Assembly: GCF_003013395.1 (NCBI RefSeq)
Contig: NZ_PXZM01000022.1
Span: forward strand, 62,001-126,000
Origin: Brevibacillus fortis
GTDB lineage: Bacteria; Bacillota; Bacilli; Brevibacillales; Brevibacillaceae
Direction of reading: 5' to 3'
Length of the DNA stretch: 64,000 nucleotides
Shown here: positions 1-10,382 of the stretch, piece after piece
How the letters are laid out: every line of letters begins with the position of its first letter
How positions within the stretch are numbered: the stretch's first letter is position 1
The notes under the pieces: generated by a model
The model's input: the letters and a program-made list of their open reading frames with translations, nothing else
Told to the model about the DNA's origin: nothing
Database searches by the model: none
Made by a program: the position numbers and the translations under genes

Positions 1-46
1 GCCCCCCAAAGAACAACATTTGATACTAGTGTTCAACAGGGGGCAG
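1..46. repeat. Partial inverted repeat at window edge
   Basis: The window opens with GCCCCCC and, about 40 bases on, has AGGGGGC. Between them GAACA and TGTTC also pair, giving an interrupted hairpin downstream of corA. There is no clean T-run in the corA direction, so this could be a weak terminator or the end of a palindromic repeat that continues outside the window. Confidence 0.3.
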
Positions 47-64
47 GGAAAGTATTAGCACCAA

Positions 65-1042
65 TTACAGCCACTTTCGCTTGCGGAAAATATGAAGCAT
101 GGTAAACGTCATGGCTAGCATAATCACGAGAGCCACGATCAGCATATACGGCTCTGCTTCTTCACCCAGCCATGCGAAAGTATTCATCCCGAATAGTCCG
201 GTGATAAATGTCAACGGAAGGATGATCGTAGAGATAATCGTAAGAACCCGCATCGTCTCCGTTGTTTTGGCGCTAATGATGGTGTAGTACGTATCCAATG
301 CACCGTTAACAAGATCACGGAAGGTTTCGGTCGAATCCGAAATCCGCTCCAAGTGGTCTGTTAGGTCGGTGTAGAACGGAACGTTTTCCTCGGAAATGTC
401 GAAGGAGTAACGACCGTTGACGTTTGCGAAAATTCTTTTTTGCGGCATAATCACACGCCTGATTAAAATAATCGTTCGCTTCAACGCCAGGAACTCTTCG
501 GTAATTTCCTCCATCTGATGTTCATAAATCTCGTCCTCCAGCTCGTCAATCCGCACACTAATCCGATCAATAATAGGAAAATATTCATCGGTAATCCCGT
601 CTACAATGGCATACAACAAATAGTCAGGACCTCTGTTCAAGTAAGAAATGTTGCGGTGACACATGGCAGCGATCCGACCGATCGTATTCATCGGTGACTT
701 GTGGATCGTCACGATGTAGTTAGGGCCGAGAAAAACGTTCAGTTCTACCGTTGTGATCTCGTCATCGCTTTCTTCATTGTAACGCAGGGCGTGAAAAACG
801 AAGAAATAGTAGTCATCGTACTTGTCTACCTTGGCACGTGGACTGACGTGCAAGCAGTCCTCAATTGCCAACGGGTGAAAATCAAAGATCTTGGCAATAT
901 AGGGCAGCTCATTGTTTCCCACATCATACAGATCGATCCAGAGTAGATCCTCTGGTGATTTCAGCCATTGATCCTTCGTCGCTAGATCAACGTCGTGAAA
1001 CATCTTCTGTTCCGAGTGGTTATAAAAGTACGTTTTGATCAA
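65..1042 (-). CDS. corA: CorA-family magnesium/divalent cation channel
   Basis: A 325-residue protein of the CorA/MIT family, which forms pentameric inner-membrane channels for Mg2+ (sometimes Co2+ or Ni2+). The long acidic, helical N-terminal part is the cytoplasmic funnel. Two membrane helices sit at the extreme C-terminus, and the signature GMN of the selectivity loop is at residues 285-287, followed by a basic tail. Length is normal for the family. The start is a TTG preceded by a GGTGAGGA-type ribosome binding site. It is transcribed alone, divergently from the next gene, from a good sigma-A promoter at 1073-1101. Assignment to the family is secure; which ion is carried cannot be read from sequence. 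Confidence 0.93.
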   Translation of the reverse strand: MIKTYFYNHSEQKMFHDVDLATKDQWLKSPEDLLWIDLYDVGNNELPYIAKIFDFHPLAIEDCLHVSPRAKVDKYDDYYFFVFHALRYNEESDDEITTVELNVFLGPNYIVTIHKSPMNTIGRIAAMCHRNISYLNRGPDYLLYAIVDGITDEYFPIIDRISVRIDELEDEIYEHQMEEITEEFLALKRTIILIRRVIMPQKRIFANVNGRYSFDISEENVPFYTDLTDHLERISDSTETFRDLVNGALDTYYTIISAKTTETMRVLTIISTIILPLTFITGLFGMNTFAWLGEEAEPYMLIVALVIMLAMTFTMLHIFRKRKWL

Positions 1043-1072
1043 TCTTCCTCACCCCCGTCTCGTTCCCCATCC

Positions 1073-1101
1073 ATCATACGAAAATTCCTATCAATGTTCA
1101 A
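1073..1101 (-). promoter_or_regulatory. Sigma-A promoter of corA
   Basis: On the minus strand TTGAAC and TATGAT are separated by exactly 17 bases, about 30 bases upstream of the corA start codon. It is a near-consensus vegetative promoter seen directly in the sequence; activity is inferred. Confidence 0.6.
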
Positions 1102-1172
1102 CGCGAAGATGAATACGTGAGCCAAGCCTCTCATATAGATGTACAAACACTTCCAATGAGGGGGTAAATACC

Positions 1173-1589
1173 GTGCGAAGTGCATCCACCTCTGTGCTGA
1201 CAGGTCTATTGTATACGACATGTCTTGTTTTAATTGGAGCGTTGCTTGCGACCTTGCTCCTTAGCTTCACCTCGATACGGGAAGGCACGCTGCCCTATTT
1301 TACGTATGTGATCAATGCGATCGCGCTTTTGACCGGGGGATTCGTCACTGGACGTCGTTGCGGCGGCAAGGGCTGGTACTACGGCGGACTTACCGGACTC
1401 ACTTACTTCCTCTTCATCCTCTTGATCGGCTTCCTCGGCTTTGACGCCCCGATGCAATGGGGGACCTTCCTGTTCTTGTTCGGCGCTTTTGGAGTGGCTG
1501 CGTTAGGTGGGATTCTCGGCGTGAATTCGGCTAATTCCAACAACAAGCATAAAGGCGGTAAACCTAAAGTTATCAAGCCTCGCCGCTAA
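1173..1589 (+). CDS. TIGR04086-like four-helix membrane protein
   Basis: A 138-residue, very hydrophobic protein with about four predicted membrane segments (roughly residues 8-30, 39-56, 67-88 and 95-118) and a short basic C-terminal tail rich in Lys, Asn and Pro. This size and layout, in the yajC neighbourhood, match the TIGR04086 family (YrzE-like) of Firmicutes, whose function is unknown. The GTG start at 1173 is supported by a GAGGGGG ribosome binding site 8 bases upstream. It is monocistronic and ends at a bidirectional terminator shared with yajC. Confidence 0.65.
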   Translation: MRSASTSVLTGLLYTTCLVLIGALLATLLLSFTSIREGTLPYFTYVINAIALLTGGFVTGRRCGGKGWYYGGLTGLTYFLFILLIGFLGFDAPMQWGTFLFLFGAFGVAALGGILGVNSANSNNKHKGGKPKVIKPRR

Positions 1590-1601
1590 AACAAGACAGA
1601 A

Positions 1602-1630
1602 AAAAGCAGGTGGATTACCCACCTGCTTTT
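1602..1630. terminator. Bidirectional terminator between the TIGR04086-like gene and yajC
   Basis: AAAAGCAGGTGG and CCACCTGCTTTT form a perfect 12-bp stem around a 5-base loop, with A-run on one side and T-run on the other, so it can stop transcription from both converging genes. Confidence 0.85.
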
Positions 1631-1638
1631 CGCATGTA

Positions 1639-1959
1639 TTATTTGGATTCTTCTTTTGCTTCTTCGCTTTTCGCTGGTTCACTCTTTGCAGGTTCGTTGC
1701 TGGAAGAAACTACGCTGTTGATCGCACCACGATCGAACGTAACGTTTACGTTGTGAGCAATACGCAACGTGACAGTATCATCAGACAGGTCTTGGATCGT
1801 TCCATGCACTCCACCGATTGTTACGATCTTGTCGCCTTTTTTAATAGCTGCAAGCATAGCGTTGCGTTGTTTTGCCTTCTTTTGTTGCGGACGAATCAGC
1901 AAGAAGTAAAAAATCGCAAACATGATGATAATCGGTAAAAACTGAGTCAAGCCTTCCAT
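1639..1959 (-). CDS. yajC: Preprotein translocase subunit YajC
   Basis: A 106-residue protein with one N-terminal membrane helix (about residues 7-26) followed by the typical YajC sequence with RPQQKKAK just after the helix and KKGDKIVTIGG in the cytoplasmic domain. The C-terminal tail is acidic and lysine-rich. YajC associates with SecDF and the Sec translocon at the membrane. The gene follows tgt by 18 bases, the order found in Bacillus (tgt-yrbF), so the two are probably cotranscribed. A GAGGGGG ribosome binding site precedes the ATG. Confidence 0.93.
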   Translation of the reverse strand: MEGLTQFLPIIIMFAIFYFLLIRPQQKKAKQRNAMLAAIKKGDKIVTIGGVHGTIQDLSDDTVTLRIAHNVNVTFDRGAINSVVSSSNEPAKSEPAKSEEAKEESK

Positions 1960-1977
1960 GAAAAAAATCCCCCTCGA

Positions 1978-3216
<1,239 letters not shown>

Positions 3217-3226
3217 GTTCACATTT

Positions 3227-4255
3227 TTATAGAATTAACATCGCATCGCCAAAACTGAAGAAGCGATACTCCTCTTCCACAGCCGTTTTATAAGCACGCA
3301 TCACATTCTCTTTCCCAGCCAAGGCACTCACTAGCATCACAAGCGTAGACTTCGGCAAATGGAAATTCGTCAGGAGCCCGTCCAGGATGGAAAACGTGTA
3401 GCCCGGATAAATGAATATATCCGTCCAACCGGAGGTCGCGACCAGCTTTCCTCCATTCGCGCGCCCTACTGTCTCCAATGTGCGGCATGATGTCGTCCCG
3501 ACAGCGATGACTCTTCTACCTTCGGCTTTTGCCAGGTTCACCAGCTCTACTGTTTCCTCGGGAATCTCATAGTACTCCGCGTGCATGACATGCTCTTCCA
3601 CGGAATCCGCTGACACTGGTCGAAAAGTCCCAAGTCCCACATGCAGTGTCACGTAAGCCAACTGTATTCCCTTTGCAGCGATTTGCTCCAAGTACGACTT
3701 CGTGAAATGCAGTCCGGCTGTCGGAGCTGCTGCTGAGCCGCGCTCCTTCGCATAGACTGTCTGGTAACGCTCGCTGTCTTCCAATTGTGCGTGAATATAC
3801 GGAGGCAAAGGCATCGAGCCTAATTGGTCGAGAATCTCATAAAAGATTCCTTCGTACAAAAAGCGAACGATCCGTCCACCCGTCTCTGTCACGTCTTCAC
3901 AAACACAACGCAAAAGACCGTTGCCAAAAACCACTTCTGTCCCCGGCTTCATCCGCTTTCCGGGCTTCACCAGCGTCTCCCAGCGATCGTCACCGAGTGA
4001 TTTCAACAATAGGATTTCTATTTTCGCACCAGTATCAGCCTTTTCTCCAATCAATCTGGCAGGTAATACGCGGCTGTCATTCATGACGAGTACATCCCCT
4101 GCCTGGAGGTGATCGATTAAATTGGTAAATTGCTGATGAATGATATTGCCTGTTTGTTTCTCTAACACGAGCAATCTCGATGATGTTCGGTCTTCTAAAG
4201 GGTGCTGGGCAATCAAATGCTCCGGCAAATCAAAATCAAATTGTTGCACGTCCAC
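3227..4255 (-). CDS. queA: S-adenosylmethionine:tRNA ribosyltransferase-isomerase
   Basis: A 342-residue QueA, which transfers and isomerises the ribose of AdoMet onto preQ1 in tRNA to make epoxyqueuosine, the step after Tgt. Family sequences seen include [14 protein letters not shown] at the N-terminus, [19 protein letters not shown] mid-protein and NFHLPKSTL near the C-terminus; length is normal. The start is GTG at 4255, with AAAGGAG 10 bases upstream. The gene is 43 bases downstream of the SpoIID-like gene, and the queA-tgt-yajC order is the usual one in Bacillales. Confidence 0.96.
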   Translation of the reverse strand: MDVQQFDFDLPEHLIAQHPLEDRTSSRLLVLEKQTGNIIHQQFTNLIDHLQAGDVLVMNDSRVLPARLIGEKADTGAKIEILLLKSLGDDRWETLVKPGKRMKPGTEVVFGNGLLRCVCEDVTETGGRIVRFLYEGIFYEILDQLGSMPLPPYIHAQLEDSERYQTVYAKERGSAAAPTAGLHFTKSYLEQIAAKGIQLAYVTLHVGLGTFRPVSADSVEEHVMHAEYYEIPEETVELVNLAKAEGRRVIAVGTTSCRTLETVGRANGGKLVATSGWTDIFIYPGYTFSILDGLLTNFHLPKSTLVMLVSALAGKENVMRAYKTAVEEEYRFFSFGDAMLIL

Positions 4256-4298
4256 GAAATCGTTACTCCTTTTTGCGGTAGATCTTGTGGCAAACGAC

Positions 4299-6224
4299 TT
4301 ACTTTTCGATTGTCACATCCTGGTAGTAGTGTTGCAAGATATCTTTGTAGTCATACCCTTCTTCTGCCATCGCACGAGCTCCGTATTGCGAGACGCCAAG
4401 ACCGTGCCCAAAACCAGTACCACGGAAGATGAATTGTGAACCATTAATCATTTCCACTTCAAACTTCGTACTGCGCAGAGAAGTCCCACCCTGTTGGAAA
4501 ACGGAACGGAATGCATCTGGCGAGGAAACGACGATTGGCGTACCATTGGCTTCCATCGCAATGACACGTCCCGATGGCCCCCGCTCCGTCACTTTCAGGC
4601 TCGTTACGTTTCCTGAAATACGTGGAGCTTTGTTCTTGTCATGCGCAGCATTGATCATGGCTGCAATCTCTGTAGAGGTAAACGGACCGCGCGTCCATGC
4701 ATACGCATTTTCTTCTTTTACTTCTGAGAGGATGGTTACCTCCGCGCCAGTAGGGAGTACAGACAACACACGATGAGTCGTTGTACTTGGACCTGAGCGC
4801 AAATTGGTATTTTCGGTCGAAATGACCGCCATTCTTTGTCCCTCTGAATTGCTCTGGCCTGTTTCGGTTACCAGATCATTTCTTACATAGCCCTGCGTTC
4901 CATCAGCTAAAGCCACGCGATACCATATGCTCGCATTCTCCATTGGATATGTGTCTTTACTCTCGACAGAACGCAAATAAGGAACCGGATTGCCCCATAC
5001 TTCTGTGCCGTCTGCAGTCATACCGCCTGCATTGGAATAGAATAGCGACTCAGCTGGTTTGCCTTGGTAGTAAATGATTTTGCCTTCTGTCTCGTCGACG
5101 GCCTCACGTACATCATCAGACTCTTTTGTATAGCCATAATACGCCTGTTCGAAAACCGTATCGGACACATTGGCAACTCCATACTTATTGCCTTGCCACA
5201 CAGCACGAGTTCTCGACAGGACCGCCTGCGTTTTCAATGCTTCTATCGGCCAGCCTGGAGCCATTTCAGACCCTACAACTCCATACAGATACTCTTCCAT
5301 CGGAAGTTCATTTACTAGTGTCAAGTGACCATTGTATTCCGATAGCTCCATCTCGCCGCGATATGTGCGCTGCTCTCGTTCGATAACACCTATCACAGAT
5401 GCATCGCCTGCTTTAATCGCTTCAACTGTCAGCTTTACTTGAGGGGAGAATACATACTTCCAAATCACTTCATCTGGTGATCCGTATACATCCTGCTTCA
5501 ATATAACATAAGATTGGCTGTCTGGCTCCTGGTAGGAGAAAGAAGGGAATGCGGCACTTGCTCTTCGCTTCAATTCTTTCACGGCATCAGGACTAGCTTC
5601 GTCCCCGATCCAAACCGCATATTTGACTTTATCCCCATCTGAAACCATCACGGGATAAGCAGGAATACCTGCTGCTTCAAATGACGCTTGCCATTCTTGT
5701 GCTTCCTTTAAGCTTTTGAATTTACCCGCTTCGAGTCGAAGTGGACCTTTTACCAGCGGATTCTGCCCGATCGCTTGGGCAACCGTTTTTGCCTGATTGG
5801 CTGCAGCCTGATACGTGTCATAAGTTCCGCTTACGACCTGATAGACGGTCTGACCATTGCGCTTTGTCACCTGGATTGAGCCCTCGTATTTTCGTTGGCT
5901 CATTTGCTGTGCAATCTGCTGAGCGCGATTCCAGTCACTTGTTTCAGCAACGATCAGATGATATTCATCAACTCGGTAACGAGCTGCTTCTCCCTTTAAT
6001 TCAGGTAAATCTGTCTTGCCCTCGGGTCCATTGAGTACAACTTCCATTCCGTTTTCAGCGGTTAGCGTAATGGAAGGAACGACTCCCCGATACCCTTGAC
6101 CTGTATCCACAAATAGCGCAACTCTGATATTGTCGCCGGCTGCCTGCGCTGGTACTTGTCCTCCTACGAGAACTACTGTTAGTAGGCCCACTGAAAGGAC
6201 TTTCCCCATCCATTTCTTTCTCAT
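4299..6224 (-). CDS. Secreted SpoIID/LytB-domain protein with nested SH3-like domain
   Basis: About 641 residues. A signal peptide (MRKKW then a hydrophobic stretch ending AQA) suggests export. Residues roughly 75-230 hold two or three SPOR-like modules, which typically bind denuded peptidoglycan. The SpoIID/LytB domain follows and ends with [15 protein letters not shown], a hallmark of SpoIID lytic transglycosylases or amidase enhancers. Between the two halves of that domain is an SH3b-like segment containing NLRSGPS. I prefer the ATG at 6224, 11 bases after AGGA; an ATG at 6233 is only 2 bases from it. SpoIID itself is shorter and lacks SPOR and SH3 parts, so this is more like a LytB-type wall protein. 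Function in sporulation or in growth cannot be decided here. Confidence 0.8.
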   Translation of the reverse strand: MRKKWMGKVLSVGLLTVVLVGGQVPAQAAGDNIRVALFVDTGQGYRGVVPSITLTAENGMEVVLNGPEGKTDLPELKGEAARYRVDEYHLIVAETSDWNRAQQIAQQMSQRKYEGSIQVTKRNGQTVYQVVSGTYDTYQAAANQAKTVAQAIGQNPLVKGPLRLEAGKFKSLKEAQEWQASFEAAGIPAYPVMVSDGDKVKYAVWIGDEASPDAVKELKRRASAAFPSFSYQEPDSQSYVILKQDVYGSPDEVIWKYVFSPQVKLTVEAIKAGDASVIGVIEREQRTYRGEMELSEYNGHLTLVNELPMEEYLYGVVGSEMAPGWPIEALKTQAVLSRTRAVWQGNKYGVANVSDTVFEQAYYGYTKESDDVREAVDETEGKIIYYQGKPAESLFYSNAGGMTADGTEVWGNPVPYLRSVESKDTYPMENASIWYRVALADGTQGYVRNDLVTETGQSNSEGQRMAVISTENTNLRSGPSTTTHRVLSVLPTGAEVTILSEVKEENAYAWTRGPFTSTEIAAMINAAHDKNKAPRISGNVTSLKVTERGPSGRVIAMEANGTPIVVSSPDAFRSVFQQGGTSLRSTKFEVEMINGSQFIFRGTGFGHGLGVSQYGARAMAEEGYDYKDILQHYYQDVTIEK

Positions 6225-6346
6225 GTCGTCCATTGTCCTTTCTTCACCTGATTTTCAACAAAAATTGGCATGTCTTCCCATGTTTTTCGACAATCCCAGG
6301 CTGATCTCCTGCCTTTTTCGTAAAATGGGACCAAACACCCGCACAC

Positions 6347-6382
6347 AAAAAAGCCACCGGAACATTGAGCTCCGATGGCCTT
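6347..6382 (-). terminator. Terminator of the ruvCAB-DUF2905 operon
   Basis: Minus-strand stem GCCATCGGA with TTCCGGTGGC, including one G-U pair, followed by TTTTTTG, starting about 10 bases after the DUF2905 stop codon. Confidence 0.75.
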
Positions 6383-6391
6383 CACACTTGC

Positions 6392-6610
6392 CTATTTGAA
6401 CAGCCGAAATAAATACATGCCAAGAGACAGGACGATACTAATCACAATACAAGTCACAATCGGAAAGTAGAACTTGACGTTTTCCTTTTCTACCACGATA
6501 TCTCCCGGCAAACGCCCCAGCGGAAAAAATCTGCCTCCTACCTGCCACAAAAGACCGATTACGATTAAAGCAGCACCACCGATAATAAGTAGCTTGGCTA
6601 CAGGATTCAC
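6392..6610 (-). CDS. DUF2905 small membrane protein
   Basis: A 72-residue protein with two membrane helices separated by a short loop containing GRLPGDI, the recognisable core of DUF2905, a family of unknown function. The GTG start at 6610 overlaps the ruvB stop codon (GTGA), and GGGAG lies 8 bases upstream; a longer upstream reading frame would run deep into ruvB. It is therefore translationally coupled to ruvB as the last gene of the ruv operon. DUF2905 next to ruv genes is a common arrangement in Firmicutes. Confidence 0.8.
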   Translation of the reverse strand: MNPVAKLLIIGGAALIVIGLLWQVGGRFFPLGRLPGDIVVEKENVKFYFPIVTCIVISIVLSLGMYLFRLFK

Positions 6611-7605
6611 GACTTCATCTCCCGACCAAAGTGCTGGTACGCACTCGGGGTAAGAACACGCCCCCGCGGCGTCCGCTGCATAAAGCCAATCTGCATGAGG
6701 TATGGCTCGCAAACATCTTCCACCGTTTGTGACTCTTCTCCGATTGTTGCTGCGATGGTATCTAGTCCAACCGGTCCACCGTCAAAGCGATCAATAATCG
6801 CTAGCAACAGTTTATGGTCGATATGATCGAGACCGCAGGTATCCACTTGCAATCTTTCCAGCGCTTCTTTGGCAATCTCTGTCGTAATGACGCCTTCGCC
6901 TTTTACTTGGGCAAAATCGCGCACCCGCTTCAGCAAACGATTTGCCACCCGGGGTGTCCCACGTGATCGTCTGGCGATCTCCTCTGCTCCGCCTTCTCGA
7001 ATGACGACCTGCAAGATGTCGGCTGCCCGCGAAACGATAAAGGTCAATTCCGGGACCGTATAAAACTCCAGGCGATTTACAACCCCGAAGCGATCTCGAA
7101 GCGGCGCGGACAGCATTCCAGCTCGCGTCGTGGCCCCGACCAGTGTAAATGGCGGCAAATCCAAACGAACACTGCGAGCGCTTGGCCCTTTACCGATAAT
7201 GATGTCCAGCGCAAAATCCTCCATAGCCGGATACAGAACTTCCTCTACGCTTCGGTTAAGCCTATGAATCTCGTCAATAAACAGGACGTCACCCTCTTGC
7301 AAATTCGTCAAAATCGCTGCCAAATCACCCGGACGCTCAATTGCTGGACCAGACGTCGTGCGGATATTCACACCTAGCTCATTTGCGATAATTTGCGACA
7401 GGGTCGTCTTTCCCAGACCTGGCGGACCGTACAGCAGTACGTGATCCAACGATTCTTTACGCATTTTGGCTGCTTCAATAAAAATTTTCAGGTTTTCCTT
7501 CACGTGCTGTTGACCGATGTATTCGTTTAAATAACGAGGACGGAGGCTCAGCTCCGCCGCATCTTCTTCCCAATTCATATGCGTCGTGATGATCCGAGAA
7601 TCCAA
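6607..7605 (-). CDS. ruvB: Holliday junction branch-migration ATPase RuvB
   Basis: A 332-residue AAA+ helicase motor that drives Holliday junction migration with RuvA. Walker [10 protein letters not shown], Walker B with DEIHR, sensor region [18 protein letters not shown] and the C-terminal winged helix ending TPRGRVLTP are all present. The TTG start at 7605 follows GAGGGGG by about 7 bases and lies 4 bases after the ruvA stop; the next ATG, nine codons in, lacks a ribosome binding site. Part of ruvC-ruvA-ruvB. Confidence 0.97.
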   Translation of the reverse strand: MDSRIITTHMNWEEDAAELSLRPRYLNEYIGQQHVKENLKIFIEAAKMRKESLDHVLLYGPPGLGKTTLSQIIANELGVNIRTTSGPAIERPGDLAAILTNLQEGDVLFIDEIHRLNRSVEEVLYPAMEDFALDIIIGKGPSARSVRLDLPPFTLVGATTRAGMLSAPLRDRFGVVNRLEFYTVPELTFIVSRAADILQVVIREGGAEEIARRSRGTPRVANRLLKRVRDFAQVKGEGVITTEIAKEALERLQVDTCGLDHIDHKLLLAIIDRFDGGPVGLDTIAATIGEESQTVEDVCEPYLMQIGFMQRTPRGRVLTPSAYQHFGREMKS

Positions 7606-7609
7606 AATC

Positions 7610-8227
7610 CTACCCCCTCATGAGCAACGCAAGCCCTTGTTTGATGAGCTTTTCTACACCATCGCCCTCTTTTGATTTCTCAGACAGCGTGTTTCTGATT
7701 TTTTGCAGTTCACCATCAGAGTAACCTAGTGCGGTCAATGCATCGAGTGCTTCGTTCAGTGCAGACACAGCTTGCTCGCCTGCTGTCAAATCACCCGCTG
7801 CAACAGTCAGAATCGCAGATGGCGTGTACCCTACCAATTTATCCTTCAAATCGAGGATAATGCGCTGGGCAGTCTTTTTCCCAATCCCCGGAAATTTCGT
7901 CAAATAGGTAACATTCTCCTGTTGAACCGCCATCACCAGCTGCTCAGGCGTCGCCGCAGCCAGAATTGCCAATCCGCCCTTTGGACCGATTCCACTTACA
8001 TCAAGCAGCTTGCGGAACAAATCGCGTTCGTCACGAGTAGCGAAGCCGTACAGCAGGATGGCATCTTCCCGAACATGGTGGTGGGTAAACAATTTGGTTT
8101 TAATGCCTTCATACCGAACGAATTGATACGGGTTTGGGCAAAACAGTCGATAACCGATTCCGCCGGTTTCGATGACTATGTATTCCGAATCGAGATAACA
8201 AAGTGTGCCTTCTACAAAATCAATCAT
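7610..8227 (-). CDS. ruvA: Holliday junction DNA-binding protein RuvA
   Basis: A 205-residue RuvA that binds four-way junctions as a tetramer and loads RuvB. The N-terminal OB fold begins MIDFVEG; paired helix-hairpin-helix motifs are seen ([16 protein letters not shown] and [16 protein letters not shown]), with a C-terminal domain III that contacts RuvB. The ATG overlaps the ruvC stop by four bases (ATGA), so translation is coupled. Length is typical. Confidence 0.97.
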   Translation of the reverse strand: MIDFVEGTLCYLDSEYIVIETGGIGYRLFCPNPYQFVRYEGIKTKLFTHHHVREDAILLYGFATRDERDLFRKLLDVSGIGPKGGLAILAAATPEQLVMAVQQENVTYLTKFPGIGKKTAQRIILDLKDKLVGYTPSAILTVAAGDLTAGEQAVSALNEALDALTALGYSDGELQKIRNTLSEKSKEGDGVEKLIKQGLALLMRG

Positions 8228-8724
8228 TTCTGGACCCCTTCCGAAATGGAAATGAACGCGCGAAACTGTGCGTGCGTAATAGCAATGCCCAATGCGTCCG
8301 CCACGTCGTCAGGCTTTGGTACTTCTTTTAACCGCAATAGGAGCTTCGTCATTTCCTGTATTTGTTTCTTCTCTGCTCCCCCGTAGCCAGTCACGGCTTG
8401 CTTGACCTGCATTGGGGTATATTCATATACCGGCACTCCAGCCAGCTCTGCCGCAAGCAAAATTACCCCTCGCGCTTGACCAACTGTAAAGGCCGTCGTC
8501 ACGTTTTTATTGAAGAAAAGCTTTTCGACGGACATTTCATCGGGACGATATGTTTCCAGAAGACTCTGCATCGCCTCAAAAATTTGTTTCAATCTAAGCG
8601 GCACTGGCAATCCTGCTTCTGTCTGAATGCTTCCATATTGGACGGGACGCAATTGGCTGCCCTCTTTATCCACAACCCCGAAGCCAACAATCGCAATGCC
8701 AGGGTCAATTCCTAAAATGCGCAT
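8224..8724 (-). CDS. ruvC: Holliday junction resolvase RuvC
   Basis: A 166-residue RuvC endonuclease. The four metal-binding acids are visible: Asp7 in GIDPG, Glu67, Asp140 and Asp143. The ATG at 8724 is chosen because GGAGAG lies 6 bases upstream and the length then matches the family; the longer reading frame would add 17 unrelated residues. B. subtilis lacks ruvC and uses RecU, so a ruvC-ruvA-ruvB operon here differs from that model. A candidate LexA site lies 60 bases upstream. Confidence 0.95.
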   Translation of the reverse strand: MRILGIDPGIAIVGFGVVDKEGSQLRPVQYGSIQTEAGLPVPLRLKQIFEAMQSLLETYRPDEMSVEKLFFNKNVTTAFTVGQARGVILLAAELAGVPVYEYTPMQVKQAVTGYGGAEKKQIQEMTKLLLRLKEVPKPDDVADALGIAITHAQFRAFISISEGVQK

Positions 8725-8783
8725 AGTCCACTCTCCGTGAGCAAAGATTCTACTCTCTACTGTAACACAAAGCACCTAAAAAG

Positions 8784-8797
8784 CGAACGTGTATTTC
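8784..8797. promoter_or_regulatory. Candidate LexA/DinR (SOS) box upstream of ruvCAB
   Basis: CGAACGTGTATTTC differs at one position from the Gram-positive SOS consensus CGAACRNRYGTTYC. It lies 60 bases before the ruvC start. ruvAB belongs to the LexA regulon in B. subtilis, so position and sequence agree; binding is inferred. Confidence 0.55.
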
Positions 8798-8810
8798 CAT
8801 TTGAAATCCA

Positions 8811-8836
8811 AGTTCAATAAGTCGACTTTTTGAACT
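8811..8836. repeat. 26-bp near-perfect palindrome centred on GTCGAC
   Basis: AGTTCAATAAGTC and its mirror GACTTTTTGAACT meet at GTCGAC, with a single mismatched pair. It sits between the LexA-like box and the terminator of the next gene. The minus-strand core GTTCAAAAAGTC recurs in both arms of the inverted repeat at 31198-31257. Confidence 0.6.
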
Positions 8837-8840
8837 ACCT

Positions 8841-8874
8841 AATAAAAAACCCGCTCCCTATAAAAGGAACGGGT
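8841..8874 (-). terminator. Terminator of the 63-residue gene
   Basis: Minus-strand ACCCGTTCC and GGGAGCGGGT pair (one G-U) around a short A/T loop, followed by TTTTTTATT, 14 bases after the stop codon at 8888. Confidence 0.75.
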
Positions 8875-8887
8875 GATACGGTGTCTG

Positions 8888-9079
8888 TTAGTGTTTGTTC
8901 ATTCCGAGTGAATCCGACACATCATGCTGCATGTGGGCATAATCGTCCACACCACTTTGCATGTGCTCTTTGATCTTGTTGATCTGTTGGTAATTGAGCT
9001 TGTTGTGTCCCTGGTTCAACTGAACGTACAAACGCTGATGGAACTGGTCTTTGTAGCTACCTCTAGGCATGGTAGACAT
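8888..9079 (-). CDS. Small hydrophilic protein of unknown function
   Basis: A 63-residue protein rich in Gln, His, Lys and Asn (several HMQ and NKxNYQQINKIKEH stretches), with no signal peptide or membrane segment. It has a very strong ribosome binding site (AAGGAGGAG, 10 bases from the ATG), its own terminator and no cotranscribed partner, so it is very probably a real gene. Small hydrophilic single-gene units of this kind are often spore or stress proteins in Bacillales, but I do not recognise the family. Confidence 0.7.
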   Translation of the reverse strand: MSTMPRGSYKDQFHQRLYVQLNQGHNKLNYQQINKIKEHMQSGVDDYAHMQHDVSDSLGMNKH

Positions 9080-9208
9080 GGTCTAAAGACTCCTCCTTCG
9101 ATCACCGTATGAAATCAGTATGGCGTAAGCGCAGTAGCGTTATGATACCAAGATTTACGCTACATGTATCAGACATATTAATGAAACGATAAGCAGTGGA
9201 GGTGTTGA

Positions 9209-10297
9209 ATGTTGCGAAGCAAAGTCCTTATTTTTTGTATATGCCTATTCGTAATCGCTCTTTCAATGCCGCACTTTGCTTATGCCAAGGTCAAGAATGA
9301 CATCACGGTCACCGTTTCGGTGTCACCTGAGTCCTCCTTCCAAACTACAATGCCCTTTCGTGATCAAAATCATTTTACGAAGCGGCTATTGCGCTCTTCT
9401 ACCGTGGTTGCCTCCTACAACTTGCACTGGATACGTGCAACATTGACAGTCAAAAAACGAACGTATGTATATGATCACGATGGGCAGCTTTATGAAAAAG
9501 AAATGCCTCGTCGCTATGTATTGGGAAACGACGTTCGCCAGCGGATCGAAGAAATGGTCAAGTCTGTAGAGGCTGTCCATTTTGCACAAGCCATCCCTTG
9601 GGAACAGGTGAAAAAAACGTTGAAACGGATGGAATTCGGTACCGTGATTGACTTAGAGACAGGCCAACGTTTTGATGTCCAGCGCAGAGCAGGCAGTCGC
9701 CATGCCGATGTTCAACCGTTGACACGCAAGGACACCCAGATCATGAAGAACATTTATCAGGGGAAATGGTCGTGGAAACGCAGAGCTATTCTGGTAGAGG
9801 TAGACGGTACGTATTTTGCAGCATCCATGCACGGAATGCCTCATGGCGCTGGTGCGATTAAAGGAAATGAATTCCCGGGGCATTTTTGCATCCACTTCTT
9901 CGGCAGCTCCACCCATCGACGCACAGAGCCAGATCCTAGTCACAGTATGATGATTCTCAAGGCTTCTGGAGCACTTGCGGCTACAATTAAAGGGGCGTCA
10001 CCTGAAGAGTTGGTCGGCTTTTTCCTCACCGCTCTGCATGAGCACGACACCCATACGATGCGGATGACAACGGACGGATTCTCACTTCCAGAAGGGCTGT
10101 CCTCGATCGAATCTGTGCGTACGTCAGAAATCATCATTCCGTCAGACGAACGCGGTCCCCTCTTGATAGAGGTTCCTGTTCGGCTCACGTATATCGACCG
10201 GGAAGGCGGAAATTTTCGTAGGACATGGCAGTTTCTTTTGCGCCGGGAAGTGCCGTGGGACCGCTGGAGAATCATTGCGGTTGAGCTGAATCCATAG
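9209..10297 (+). CDS. Secreted protein with conserved HxCxH-like putative catalytic domain
   Basis: A 362-residue protein with a clear signal peptide (hydrophobic residues 5-20, then AYA). Residues about 140-245 form a region with a VIDLETG-FDVQRR-SRHADV start, then HGMPHGAGAI and GHFCIHFFGSSTH. The clustered His165, Asp167, His208, Cys227 and His229 look like an active site, vaguely like the Cys/His arrangement of YkuD L,D-transpeptidases. I recall similar segments in Firmicute cell-surface proteins but cannot name a characterised member. The C-terminal 110 residues are a separate region ending in a basic, Trp-containing segment. GGAGGTG precedes the ATG; the gene stands alone between terminators. 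Confidence 0.7.
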   Translation: MLRSKVLIFCICLFVIALSMPHFAYAKVKNDITVTVSVSPESSFQTTMPFRDQNHFTKRLLRSSTVVASYNLHWIRATLTVKKRTYVYDHDGQLYEKEMPRRYVLGNDVRQRIEEMVKSVEAVHFAQAIPWEQVKKTLKRMEFGTVIDLETGQRFDVQRRAGSRHADVQPLTRKDTQIMKNIYQGKWSWKRRAILVEVDGTYFAASMHGMPHGAGAIKGNEFPGHFCIHFFGSSTHRRTEPDPSHSMMILKASGALAATIKGASPEELVGFFLTALHEHDTHTMRMTTDGFSLPEGLSSIESVRTSEIIIPSDERGPLLIEVPVRLTYIDREGGNFRRTWQFLLRREVPWDRWRIIAVELNP

Positions 10298-10310
10298 CGG
10301 TTGAAACAAA

Positions 10311-10367
10311 AATCCCTTTCCATCCAATACGTGCTTGTTACACGAAAGGCTCGAAAGGGATTGTTTT
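10311..10367. terminator. Bidirectional terminator between the secreted-protein gene and bofC
   Basis: AATCCCTTTC and GAAAGGGATT form a 10-bp stem across a roughly 30-base loop, followed by GTTTTT on the plus strand and A-rich sequence on the other side. Confidence 0.6.
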
Positions 10368-10382
10368 TCGGTCCACCAGATT

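Noticed and set aside
6286..6292. TGTCGAA heptamer upstream of the SpoIID-like gene as a Spo0A box
   Set aside because: Isolated heptamers are expected several times by chance in 64 kb, and no second box or suitable promoter is near.
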